Source: Akebia trifoliata (Eukaryota; Streptophyta; Magnoliopsida; Ranunculales; Lardizabalaceae). Taken from it: a DNA stretch of 64,000 nucleotides. The number at the start of each line of letters is the position of its first letter. Position 1 is the first letter of the stretch. The notes beneath the pieces are model-generated. The model saw only the letters and a program-made list of their open reading frames with translations. It was not told the DNA's origin and made no database searches. Made by a program: the position numbers and the translations under genes. Shown here piece by piece: positions 22,891-33,659 of this stretch. The stretch covers positions 18,959,288 to 19,023,287 of the forward strand of contig CM030717.1 of the NCBI GenBank assembly GCA_017979445.1. Direction: 5' to 3'.

Positions 22891-24936
22891 CCCACCTACA
22901 GCCTGAACCTCACTCACGATTTTTTTTGGGTTTTTCGATCCCTTTCTCGATTTTTTCTTCCACTCTTCGAACCATTCGACCCACCCACGATTTTGTTATC
23001 AAAATTCGATAAAACATAAACAAAACACCTACTTCTATCTTGAATTTGAAATCAAACAACAACCGTCTATGATTCAAAAACAAACAATAAGTTTTGTTAA
23101 AATAACCTAAATGCACATTTTGAGAAATCTAAAGTTATCAATAGGAATTGAAAGTCCCCTACATGTTTGTGGACGCCGAAAGCAATGAACTCGTATAAGG
23201 ATCAAAGTTGGTGGTGAAGGAGTTGGTGTTGAGTTGAGTTTGATGCAAGGTGAGCTAGGGTTTGCAATCCCCTTTGACGACGGCACTCCTTTGCTTCTAC
23301 AATGAATGGTAGGCCTAACTCTCACTCGATGGAACCCTCAATGAAGATGTGTTAGGATTCACTTGAACCACACGGCTGGGTTTTGATGGAGGATGGGGAA
23401 AATAAATGAGAATGGGTTAACAAGGAAGGTGAGGTTGTAGCTATCGTTGTAGCCGACAACTTTGTCTTCTTCGTCGAAGTTCAACGGTCATTCATTCTTA
23501 ACGGATCTTGAGGAGAAGAGAGGAGAACCCTAGGTTTTTAGGAAAATCTGAGCTTTGGATGCTTTGGAGAAGAAAGAAAGTGATTTAAAAGAAATTAAAT
23601 TTTCTTTTATAACAAGGGCGAGGGCATACTTGTAATTTCCTTATTATTTCTAGTTTCGACCGTAACTTGACTATCTGGACTCGAAAAATGACAAACGAGT
23701 ATTCCATTTTGAATAATTTTTCGCTACGAATCTAATGGAAATTTCGAATTTTTCTGATTCTCCCTCTAACGAAAATTTTCTGTATGGGTCCCACTCGACG
23801 CGAAATTCGAGGATTTATTAACTTTTTCACCCGAACTTGATTTCAAACTTGCTTATAGGCTAAAGTATATATTTCGATCGTTTTGAAACTAATGGCGAAG
23901 TCGATCTTCAATAAAAACGAACATAGCATAATCCGGGTACTTGACTCTAAGTTTCCTTTCTAAAATATTCTTCAAATAAATAATATCTTATTTCCTCGAG
24001 ATACGACTTAAAAATACGGGGTGTTACAGGGTAGGTGATTAGATGAGGAAGGTGTGAGGAGATGAGGACATGTGTCACCTTTTGATGTGAAGAGGGTGAT
24101 TGGTTGATGTGGGTAATGGTTAATGGGTTAAGGTTGTGGGTTGGATATGAATTAGATATGGGTAGGGGTTTATGAGCTTTGTAATGTTGGGCTTAGGTTT
24201 TAGAAGTGGTTTTGAGTTTTAGGAATTGATTGGGGTTATTTTAGAAATGGTTTTGAGAGGGTAGGTTAGTTTTAGATTTTAGATGATGGGGGATTGATTT
24301 TGGGTTAAGGGTAAGGTGAGAAATTAATTTAGGAAATAGTTGAGGGTTTGTGGGCTTTAAATGGGCTTAAGGAATTTGTGGATTTGGAGGCGGAGCAGTG
24401 GAAGGTAGATGAGGTGATAGGTTTCCCAAGTCTCATTATTATTATTATTTTTTTATCTTTTAGAATTTTTAGAAATTATTAGGTTGATCAAAATGACACG
24501 TATTGGCAAATCGGATTTTTTAGGCCCATCGACGAATTTTATTAAGAATCGGGTATTCTTGGATACAAGAGCGAAACGGTGAAGGTTGGGATAGTGTAGG
24601 GGAGTTCAAACCCTTTGGCGGGTCCCTTAGACCATTGGGAGGTCTTAGGGGCCTTGGTTCGATCAAAACGTCACTTTTTAGTGATTCGGGCTTTTGAAGT
24701 CCGTTGGCCAATTTTGTTGAAAAATCGATATTTTGAGTGGAACGGGGGTAGAAGGGAGCATGCCGAGTCCTTTTGGTGGGCCCACTAACCCGTTGGGAGG
24801 TTTTAGGGGCTTTGATTTGATCAAAATGTCAAATTTTAATGCTTCAGGCCTTCAAGTCCCGTTGGCCAAGTTCATTGGAAAATTACTATTTTTGGGCCCT
24901 TTCGAGTGAGGGCCCATTCAAATTGGGATATCTACA

Positions 24937-24951
24937 GCTGCCCTTCTTTGT
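24937..24951 (-). other. polypurine tract of the 22.9-kb element
   Basis: On the minus strand ACAAAGAAGGGCAGC lies immediately before the 3' LTR start TGTAGA. This is the expected position and composition for a plus-strand primer. Confidence 0.7.
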
Positions 24952-25463
24952 AGGAATTACGTGCAAAGAATTACAAAGAATAGACTAAACCCCTATTTGT
25001 ACGGGCCAAACAAAATTTTATCAAACACAACTTCGAATTACCGATTGGATTGATGACTTTTGTAGAAAATGGTTACTCAAGCACGGTGTCTGACAGAGTT
25101 AGCTTATTATTTCCTTAATCTCGATGGTGCGGAGTTCGTGTGAGACCTTGGATTTGAAAATTTGATGATTTTTTAAAATTTGGGTACTTTTTCGGTCGTG
25201 TTTTTGACAAATCGGAATTGAGTGCAACTCGAAAAGGCTTTTGAAATTCTTTTTGATTTTTTTGACTTTTTTGTATACATACATATATATATATATATAA
25301 TTTATTTATTATTTTATCTTTTTGTATTTTCAATTTTTTTTTTTTTTTTTTTTGTATTTTTTTTTGTATTTTTTGTGAGAAGGTTTAATGGGGTTTGAAC
25401 AAGCTGGTGTTCACACTCTCCTTGCCTAAGGTCTCATTGCAATGAGGCTTGATCGAGGCTACG
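24952..25463. other. spacer with AT and poly-T tracts
   Basis: An (AT)n/(T)n-rich block lies at 25280-25375. No gene is supported on either strand. Confidence 0.35.
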
Positions 25464-26885
25464 TTGACGTGTTGGGTTCCCGAACTCAACCTTTTTTGAT
25501 TTGGGGAACATGATATGACTCTCACCATTGAGGAGCTTGAAGTATTATTGGGTCTCGAAATGTCGGGTACGATCGTAGTTTCGCCTTTGCGTGATAGGTG
25601 CCGAAGTAAGGCTTTCGACTTCTTGGGTATAAACTGCAAGTTTTTGAAAATTCCGGATGATGGATCGGTCTTGAAGACGTTGTCTAGATCCTTCTTGGTT
25701 GAGCATCTTATGGATCCCTCAACACCGTTGGTTCGTTTTAATGCCCTCACTTTGATGGTGGTGAGTCAACTCTTGTTTCCAGATAGTGGAGATATCATAG
25801 ACATTTTACTTATTCATGTGATTCAACCAATCCGGGAGGGACATCAGTTGGAGCCGATGCTTTTGAGTGAGATGTTCCAATCCCTCATGGCTTATTCCTC
25901 CAGCCGTGATCAAATTTTTCGAGGATATGCTCCACTCCTGCAAGTAAATTCCAAACTTAGCTTAGTTTTATATTTAAACTTAAATTTACTAGTTTCTGAA
26001 GTTTAGAATGCTCATGTTATTGTAGCTTTGGTTTATAGATCATCTGGCTTCAACTGAAGTTGTTAATCGCTCATTTTACGTTAATGCCGATCTTGTACTT
26101 ATGATGTCGAGACGAGTTGCTTCCCTCGTCTCAGGTGGCAAAGAAGAGTGGTATTCCTTTATCGGCAACCATGATGATAAAGAAGTGAGGTGGGTCGTTG
26201 CCTTCCAATCTCGAGGGTCTCCCGTAATTGCATTTGATGGTGCCCGTTTTCTCATTTTGATTGATCTTCACTGGGCAACTCATTATATACCACTTTGGGT
26301 TCTTCGACAATTTGGTTATGACCAAGGTGCGTTCATCCCCGAGAATTTCAATGAGTTGATTGGTCCTTTATTGACTGCACTTTTGAGTCGACTCATAAAA
26401 GAATAGAATTGAGTCGAGGTTCTGAGTTGACCCATCTTCGAGCACACATATTCCCAGCATACTTACATTGGATTCGAGAACTCGTCTCTGAGAAACCTTC
26501 GGTGTCGATAGTTTCCCGAACACGTCCTGGTGCTTCATCCTTCTTTGATTATCGAGATCTAGTAGAGGAGTCTCAGACTGATCATCGTCAAATTTAGGTT
26601 ATCTGGCTCAAATTCTAGAAGAAAATGCAGAAAAAGATCGCTCGGTTGACATCCAAACTTGCCCAGTCAGGATTTAGTGATAATGATAAATTGACTAGGC
26701 TTTGAGTTGAAGTTGCTGAGTTGAGGGACCGACTTGCCCAGTATCCTCATTTTGATGACTTTGCAGCATATGTGGTGAGCCATTATGCTTTAGATGCCGA
26801 AAGAGTGATGATGAGCCAGGCTGCCCGGGTTCGTGCTTTGAAGGAACGCGTTGACTCATTTTTTATTTCTTACCATGATGTTTGA
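25464..26885 (+). pseudogene. DUF7745-like accessory gene, antisense within the 22.9-kb element
   Basis: Exon 1 runs to 25943. It holds WVPELNLF, a TGA, FGEHDMTLTIEELEVLLGLE, later DDGSVLKTLSRSFL, and MLLSEMFQSLMAYSSSRDQIFRGYAPLLQ. An 82-nt intron (25944-26025, GTAAAT...TTGTAG) joins in phase to exon 2 (LWFIDHLASTEVVNRSF; ...HYIPLWVLRQFGYDQGAFIP). The last block matches the family hallmark YTPLLVLRQfGsrQFIP. Exon 2 ends in a stop at 26404-26406; the reading resumes in another frame (HLRAHIFPAYLHWIRELVSE) and finishes with a coiled-coil-like tail (ARLTSKLAQSG, ELRDRLAQYPHFDDF, RVRALKERV) ending in TGA at 26883-26885. It runs against the gag-pol strand, between integrase and the 3' LTR. At least two stops and one shift make it non-functional. 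The N-terminal part seen at 700-500 is missing here. Confidence 0.65.
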
Positions 26886-28350
26886 TCGACTGCATTGTAT
26901 TCCCACTTTTGTATTTTCTTGTCATTATCTGAATGTATGCAAAATGTTAGAAGATTAATGCAAAGAAAATAGGTTTTGTACTTACTTAACCTCAGGTATA
27001 TCTATTATTTTTGAAAACACAAAGTTTTGTTGAATGAGTCCTAGATTTGTCGTCATTAGCCAAAATAGTAGTGTTTTGAAATCTTATGAAATGTCTTTAT
27101 CAAATGAGTACGATAAATTCAGAGTTTGTAAAATCATTGGTTGTGACAATTCTGGTATTTTTGCTAAACACAGGGGATACAAACGTCAATTATTCTTTTG
27201 GTTCCTTTAGAGTCATCCCCAATGCCTTGGTATTTATAAGATTGTTATCTGCTCGGGACATGGGTTTTCTTGGAAAGATTTCGTCGTTCACAATTTATAC
27301 TCTTGCGGGCCAAGAGTTCTCTTTTTATTTTTGTTTGTTTATTTATTTTTTTTTGCCTTTATTGCCCCTGGTGCCAATTACAGTTTTCACCAGACCCGAT
27401 TTCCATATTTTTGCGCATCAATGTCTTTTTTGGGATTTTCATCGTGCCGATGACTTTGATCTTGCCATAGTCTGGTTCTTTTACTCATAGTGCCCTTTTG
27501 GATTTTCACTATGCCCTTTCAGACTATGCTTGTATTTTTAGATTTTTACATTATGGTTTTTGCTCGGAGTCTTTGTGTCTTTGTGGCTTGATGACTCAAG
27601 TTGAGCTGCGAGATCGGCGACTCTACTCTTGTAGTGGTACTCTTTCTTGAGTAATAGATCTAGATTCCCCTCTTAAGTTTGTTGATGACTATACGTGGTT
27701 CGACAACTCAAATTGAACCGCTAGATCGGCTACTCTACACTTCGAGTACTTTTTTTTTTCAAATATCCGACCTGGATTCCCCTCTCGAGTCTTCCAACGA
27801 TTAATAAGACTTTAAGGTCCGGACCAAGTTGCAAGATCATTGGTGCTGCCATCGTCACTGTGTTGCCCTTGAACATTCCCTGATCAGAAAGGACTTTTGT
27901 TGGGACTAAACGTTGGCTTAGGCTTATGGTAGTGGAAAGATACAAAAAGGTTAAGGTCTGGGTTTATTTATAATGGATTAGACATGGGGTTCGTCTATTT
28001 TTGTTTCGAAAAGGTGATCTATGTCTCCTCCCAGCGTTTCTCGAACTTGTTTAGGTTGGAGATTTGGGTCGAGCTCAGATCAAGTATCCGAGTTTTTTGA
28101 CTTTTTTTTTTTTTTTTTATATTTTTAATTATTCACAGTTTATCCTCATACGGGCCAAGAGTATTTTGATGCCTTTCATATGATTTTCTTTTCTTTTGTC
28201 TTTTTTTTTCTTTTTTTTTCGTTTTGTAGTTGTTGACTTGCCCCAATCTTAGGTAAATAAATGAACGTGATGACTCAAAAGGGTTGACTAAGGTTAGATA
28301 GTTTGTTCAGGATGTCAAGAATGGCCTTTCGTCATCTCACGATCAGTTCT
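26886..28350. other. non-coding spacer between integrase and the antisense gene
   Basis: It contains T-rich tracts (27340, 28100, 28200) and a two-copy tandem duplication of about 112 bp (27590-27810; shared GAGATCGGCGACTCTAC / TAGATCGGCTACTCTAC and GATTCCCCTCT). Open frames at 27086-27490 have no motif. Confidence 0.4.
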
Positions 28351-29510
28351 TAGGCATAGTATTTCTTGACAGTATCAACATTGATCGGTTGCGGGAAGAC
28401 TTGTTCGTCCATCTCTGTAAGGATCAGATCTCCTCCTATCATTACCTTCTGCACGATGAATGGTCCCTCATAGTTCGGTCTGAATTTTCCTCTAGCATCT
28501 TCTTGGATTGGCAAAATCTTCTTCAAAACAAGGTCTCCCAGTGAGAAATCTCTAGGCTTGACTTTTTTATTGTAAGCTCGAGCTATTCGTCATTGATAGA
28601 TTTGTCTATGGCAAATGGCTGCAAGGCGCTTCTCTTCAATTAAATTTAATTGGTCGAACCGAGCTTGAACCCATTCCGCTTCATCGAGCTCTACTTCTTT
28701 CAATATTCGGAGGGAGGGAATCTCAACATCAACGGGTAAGACTGCTTCCATTCCATAGACCAATGAATACGGAGTTGCCCCAGTCGAAGTTCTGAACGAG
28801 GTTGGATAGGCGTGAAGTGCAAAAGGAAACATGTCATGCCAGTCTTTGTATGTAATTGTCATCTTCTCGATTATTTTCTTGATATTCTTGTTGGCTGCCT
28901 CGACTGCTCCATTCATCTTAGGTCTGTAGGGTACAGAGTTGTGATGAGTGATCTGAAAGTCTTCGCACATCTTAATCATGTCCTTATTCTTGAAATTTTT
29001 GGCATTATCAATCACTAGCCCGCTGGGAAGCCCATATCTGCAGATAATGTTGTTTTTGACAAACTTCAGGACATTGTTTTTCGTGACATTGGCGTATGAG
29101 GCAGCTCTATGCATTTGGTAAATAGTCGATAGCATCGAGAATTTAGAGGTGCCCTTTGGTAACTTTTGGCGAGATCTGACCGATGACGTCTATGCCCCAA
29201 AGTGAGAAAGGCCAATGGGTGGTCATGTTATGCAATTCTGATGGTGGAGCGTTAATCTTGTTAGCATAAATCTGACATAGATGGCCTTTACGGACATGCT
29301 GATAGTAATCACTTTCCATTGTCGACCAATAGTATCCCATCCTCATGATCATCTTCGCTAGCATGTGACTATTCATGTGGGATCCACATACTCTACCATG
29401 TACAGTCTAGATTAGTCGTTTCGCTTATGTTTCTGCTACAAATCGAAGTAAGACCTCGTGGTGAGATTTCTTGTATAGAATATCGTTGCTCAAGAAGAAT
29501 TGCCTTGATA
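28351..29510 (-). pseudogene. integrase of the 22.9-kb element
   Basis: Minus strand, pol C-terminus. The zinc-binding region retains HLCQIYANK (29270-29285) but the first cysteine of the CxxC is replaced (KGHLC). The catalytic core shows WGIDVIGQI (first Asp), GLVIDNAKNF (second Asp) and MNGAVEAANKNIKKIIEKM (Glu). Downstream are PFALHAYPTSFRTSTGATPY and SLVYGMEAVLPVDVEIPS. The C-terminal part reads FSLGDLVLKKILPIQEDARG, then GGDLILTEMD, and ends at a TAA at 28353-28351 after INVDTVKKYYA. No chromodomain follows. A stop splits the core after VTKGHL. Confidence 0.85.
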
Positions 29511-29514
29511 GTTT

Positions 29515-30520
29515 CTAAATGGTCCTTCGATCATTTGGCGTTGCATCTGAGGGGAGGGTTTGATCTTCGAGATATGCCTTGATGTCTGAGTACGATGTCT
29601 TTTCTTCAGATACCTCTACTTCGACAAGTAGACAGTAAACCGGTTCATCTTGAATTCCAATCTCAATGGGGTCGATAACTACGTCTTCCAAGATACTAAT
29701 CATAGAAGTAAGTGTAGCTAGTGCATCTGCAAACTGATTCTTAGTTATCGACATGTATGTTAATGAAATCCTATCAAAGCATGAGCTTAGTTCTTCTAGA
29801 TACTCGTGGTAAGGGACCAGTTTCTACTCTCGAGTCTTCCATTCTCTAGTCGTCTGATAGACTACTGGGCTTGAGTCCTCGAAAACATCGATCTCATCTA
29901 CCTTGAGATCTAGTGCTGCTTTCAACCCTATTATGCATGCTTCGTATTCAGCCTCATTGCTAGAACATTGGAATTTCAGTCTAATGGCTATTGGCATGTG
30001 AGACCCATCTAGTTTGATCAAAATTGCCCTTATTATGTTTTCTTTCTGATTGGCTGCTCTGTTGAAGTACATTTTCCAACCAGGTTCTTCGTCATCGTCT
30101 TCCATCTCGGTAAATAATATGACTTCATCCAGGAAGTTCGTTTTTAGTGGCTCGTAGTTAGGCAACGGGTGCTCGGCTAGGTGGTCGGCGATGGCTTGCC
30201 CATTGATGACTTTTTGAGTGACATAGGGGATGTCAAACTCAGATAACAATAATTGCCATTTCACTGTACAACTTATTAATGCCAGTTTCTCGAATAGGTA
30301 TTTTAGGGGGTCCATCCTGGCTATAAGCATAGTCGAGTAACTGAGCAAATAATGACACAGTCGTTGAGATGCCTAAACTAATACGTAGTAAGTCTTCTTA
30401 AGCATTGAATATTTTGTTTCGTACTCGGTGAACTTCTTACTGAGGTAATAGATAGATTGGTCCTTCCGTCCTGATTCATCATGCTGTCCTAGCACACACC
30501 CCATTGATGTTTCTTGTATT
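29515..30520 (-). pseudogene. RNase H and archaeal-type RNase H of the 22.9-kb element
   Basis: On the minus strand the RT-linked RNase H tail (MLIARMDPLKYLFEKLALIS; VINGQAIADHLAEHPLP) is followed by a second, archaeal-type RNase H. That domain shows WKMYFNRAANQ (the first catalytic Asp is lost: F-N for F-D), CSSNEAEYEACIIGLKAALD and VFEDSSPVVYQT. The end is QFADALATLTSMIS. A dual RNase H is diagnostic for the Tat lineage. Stops separate the pieces. Confidence 0.8.
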
Positions 30521-31735
30521 GAGACTACATCAGCAGAGGTCGTCCTAGAGTAGGAGGGACTAAGACTGGTGGATTGAACAGATATTGTTTAATCTTGTCG
30601 AATGTTTCCTGACAATCTTTGTTCCACTTCTTTGGTGTATCTTTCCTCAGTAGCTTGAAGACTGGCTCACAGATAGGTGTAAGCTGAGCAATGAAGTGGC
30701 TAATATACTGTATTCTCCCCAAGAATGCCCAAACATCTCTCTCTGAAATGGGTGCTTTCATCTCGAGGATATACTTGGTTTTTGCCGGATCTATCGATGC
30801 CCCTTCTGCTGATGATGAACCACAATAGCTTACCCGATGTTGCCCCGAATACGCATTTTGTCGGATTTAGTCTTAAATTGTACTTTTTGAGCCTGTCGAA
30901 CAATTTCTTGAGATTTACCAAATGGTCTTCTTCTATACTGGATTTAGCGATCATGTCATCTACGTAGACCTCCATTTCCTTGTGGATCATACCATGGAAT
31001 AGTGCGGTCATTGCCCATTGGTAAGTCGTCTCTGTGTTCTTTAAGCCGAATTGCATTACTTTGTAGTGGGAAAGTACCCCATGGTGTGATGAATGCAGTC
31101 TTTTCCTGGTTTTCTTCTATCATTTTTATCTGATTATAGCCTGAGAAGCCATCCATGAATAAGAACATGTCGTGCCCTGCTGTACTATCGACTAGAGTGT
31201 CGATATGTAGAAGTAAAAAATCATCCTTAGGACTGGTTTTGTTCAAATCTCGATAGTCAACACATATACGTACCTTCCCATCCTTCTTGGGTATTGGGAC
31301 GACGTTAGCTAGTCATTCAGGGTACGTAGAAACTACAATAAATCCTTCTTCGAATAGCTTCATGACCTCATCTTTAACCTTGATGGTCCATTCTAGCTTC
31401 AGTCTTCTTAGTTTTAGCTTGATCAGCTTGCTTCCCGAGGCAATTGGTAGCTTGTGTACAACAAGATCTGTGTTTAAACCCGACATATCCTTGTATGACC
31501 ATGCAAAGACGTCCTGATACTTTCGTAAGAGTTCGACCATTTCTTCCTTTTGTTGCTGTGTTAGTAGGACTCCGATCTTGACAATTCGTGGGTCCTCTTC
31601 GGTACCAAGATTGATTGAATCTGTGTCCTCAATGTTTGGTTGAACACCTTTCTCGTGACGATTTACCAGGTCTTTGATTTCTTTGGGTGGGTATTCCATT
31701 TCGTCCTCAGATTCTTCTTCGATCCCCATGAGATC
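30521..31735 (-). pseudogene. reverse transcriptase of the 22.9-kb element
   Basis: The minus-strand linker reads YQDVFAWSYKDMSGLNTDLV (about 31450). RT blocks follow: DGKVRICVDYRDLN, SPKDDFLLLHIDTLVD, FMDGFSGYNQIKM, EKTAFITPWGTF and the catalytic EVYVDDMIAKSS (about 30980-30945). Later blocks are LNPTKCVFGATSGKLL, FLGRIQYISHFIAQLTPICE and PVFKLLRKDTPKKW. Catalytic YVDD is intact, but a stop after VVSTYPE and two frameshifts (near 31080 and 30790) break the frame. Confidence 0.9.
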
Positions 31736-32579
31736 GAAGTCGAGTTCAAGATCAAAATCATACTTGTCCCTTTCAAATTCTATTTTATCTGGATACTCAT
31801 TTGATTGAGACAGATCCCTTGAAAATTCTTTTTTTAATTTTTGAAAAAAATCTATTTTTTTTACAATTTTGAAAGCTTTTTGATTTTTTTATCTTTTGAG
31901 ATATTTTTGATTTTTGAGCAATATTTGATTTTTTGTCACTTTTTGGATACCTGAAATAAGAAGAACAATCATGCAAATTCATTAGTAAAAATAGGGAGCC
32001 CTCAAAATAGTCTTTACCCAAGGATAATAGCTCATTATAATCCTCGGGCAAACTAGATTCGTTTAATGGCATTTTTTTTTTTAGGCCTCCATAGTCTAAG
32101 GGTTAATGGGAATTCTTCCCTGTTGCTCAGAACTTCCCCTTCTCTGAGGGGACGGATGAGATGGGAAAATGATTTGTTGGGTGATTTGGTCGATGATTTA
32201 GAGATGACCATGATATCCGATTGATTTTTGTCAAGCTTGGTGGGATGATAATTGATGCCCAGTCGATGTTAGTGGGGAAGGGTGATTCTTTCTCCTTACT
32301 TTTGATGATTTCCACCTTTGTGGATTCTGGAGCGGTCTCTAATGGACTTTCGTTGGAATCCCCATTGAATAAGATATCAATGCCTTCTACGAAGGATGAT
32401 TGGGACTCAACAATTAAGTCTTCTTAAATGTGTAGAGGTTTGAAACTTATTGTTCTCGATTTTCTTATTGATTTTGTCGTCGATGGTTCTGATAAACTGT
32501 CAGGTCTAGTTGGGGACTTCGGGAAACTAACACTGATATGAGAAACTTTGCCCAGATTCCAGATATTTGATTCACGATT
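31736..32579. other. linker region between protease-like and RT regions, decayed
   Basis: AT-rich patches and short low-complexity lysine-rich frames on the minus strand (31797-32072). No conserved domain is visible apart from acidic stretches. Confidence 0.35.
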
Positions 32580-32771
32580 TTATTTTTTGGCTAACCAGAG
32601 TTCTCTTTTCTTGTCATTCATTTCTGTTATGTCTCTTTTCGTGGGCCTGAATTCGAATCCGAAATAAAGATTGTGCTTCTTTGCTTCGATCGGTGCAGCT
32701 TTCCCTTTCCCTTTCAATCCCAACCCTTGTCTGGGTCGGTAACCTGCTTTCTTTAGAACTCGTCCGACCAT
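32580..32771 (-). pseudogene. G-patch-like segment of gag-pol
   Basis: The minus-strand reading MVGRVLKKAGYRPRQGLGLK followed by GKAAPIEAKK fits the G-patch pattern (aromatic near GYxPGxGLGkxxqG). G-patch segments near the protease are known in Tat-type polyproteins. Confidence 0.6.
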
Positions 32772-32975
32772 TAGATTTGCCCTTGATAGTTATGTTTTTG
32801 CTTTCTCCTTCTCCTTTTCCACATGGTTGACAACAGGGAATTGATAGGAGTGGTACAGTGCCTTGTCCTTTGTCATTTCATTGTCAATGAATGGAACGTC
32901 TTAAGCTCTCCTAGCCGGGATGAGATTTTTTGCTATTACCGATATCATTCTCTGCCCCATGATGAATTTGACTCT

Positions 32976-33659
32976 TTAGTGTAGAGAAGAAGGTACAACC
33001 CCTGCTATATGGATCCACGGTCTGCCTATCAACAAGTTGAAGGTCGTCGGTATTTCCATGACTTCAAAAGTTACTTCAAATGTACATGGGCTTATTGTGA
33101 TCGATAAATCCACCTCTCCTAAAGAGTCCCTTCTTGAACTATCAAAGCCTTGGACAACTTTGTTGTTGGGCTTGAAATGTGACCAATCAGCATTGAGTTT
33201 TTGAAAGATTTCAAGTGGACAAACATTAAGCACTGAGCTATCATCGATCAACAACCTGGCAACCATCATGCCTTTGCACATGACTATGATGTTTAACGGT
33301 TCCATGTACCCCCACCCTTCAGGCACAAATTCATTCTCTGTGAAGATAATGGGATTGGGGGCCATGATCTGACCAACCGTTTGCTCTAATTGTGCCGGTG
33401 AGGTAGTTGTAGGTATATGCGATTTTTCCAAAACTCTCAGTAATGCTTCTTGGTGTTCTTCTGACTTTTGCATCAGACCCAGAATACTGATTTGAGCTGG
33501 TTGTTTGTTCAATTGATCCACGATATTATGCTCACTCTTACAAATAAGCTTAATGAAGTCTGCAGCCTCTTTGTCTATCACTTTTACCTTATCTTCTTTT
33601 TGGTCGTTCTCGCTCATTTTATCATTTTCTTTTACCTTTCTCTTCTCTTTATCCGTCAC
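32976..33659 (-). pseudogene. protease-like region of the 22.9-kb element
   Basis: An N-terminal Lys/Glu-rich coiled segment is followed by AADFIKLICKSEHNIVDQLN, a retropepsin-like RLLIDDSSVLNVCPLEIFQK (the usual D-N/D-G-S active loop has DDSS) and FNLLIGRPWIHIAGVVPSSL. This order (LIDnGSalNvCpl ... LLGRPWIHxagAVPSSLHQ) is typical of this plant Ty3 group. It is a single 227-codon frame, one of the best-preserved parts. Confidence 0.8.

Larger units (their letters stand above)
20538..24028 (+). mobile_element. 3.5-kb solo LTR (TGTAGCGCCCCG...CGGGGTGTTACA family), copy 1
   Basis: Termini TGTAGCGCCCCG and CGGGGTGTTACA are imperfect inverted repeats with TG/CA ends. They are flanked by GGGTG (20533-20537) and GGGTA (24029-24033); the empty site in the other LTR of the host element reads GGGTA, so the duplication is 5 bp with one later change. 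No internal coding region, PBS or second LTR is present, so this is a solo LTR. Paralogues lie at 51406-54383 and, inverted, at 60998-62476. The TGTAACACCCC-type ends resemble chromovirus (Tekay/Del) LTRs, but this is an inference. Confidence 0.75.
18932..24936 (-). repeat. 3' LTR of the 22.9-kb element, split by a nested solo LTR
   Basis: The segments 18932-20537 and 24029-24936 align in order with 39316-41870. In the uninterrupted LTR the junction reads GATGGGGGTAGG (around 40955), which fixes the nested insertion site. Effective length is about 2.5 kb. Confidence 0.85.

Noticed and set aside
22695..23012. 105-codon glycine/arginine-rich ORF in the solo LTR
   Set aside because: It follows the GTCGGTNGGACCGAC palindromes and is not conserved as protein in the other two copies.
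20538..24028. DNA transposon with terminal inverted repeats
   Set aside because: TG...CA ends, 5-bp target duplication and length fit a solo LTR better; short inverted ends are normal for LTRs.
25385..25750. 121-codon minus-strand ORF
   Set aside because: Antisense shadow of the DUF7745-like exon 1.
27086..27490. 134-codon plus-strand ORF
   Set aside because: T-rich, hydrophobic by composition; no motif and no relation to neighbours.
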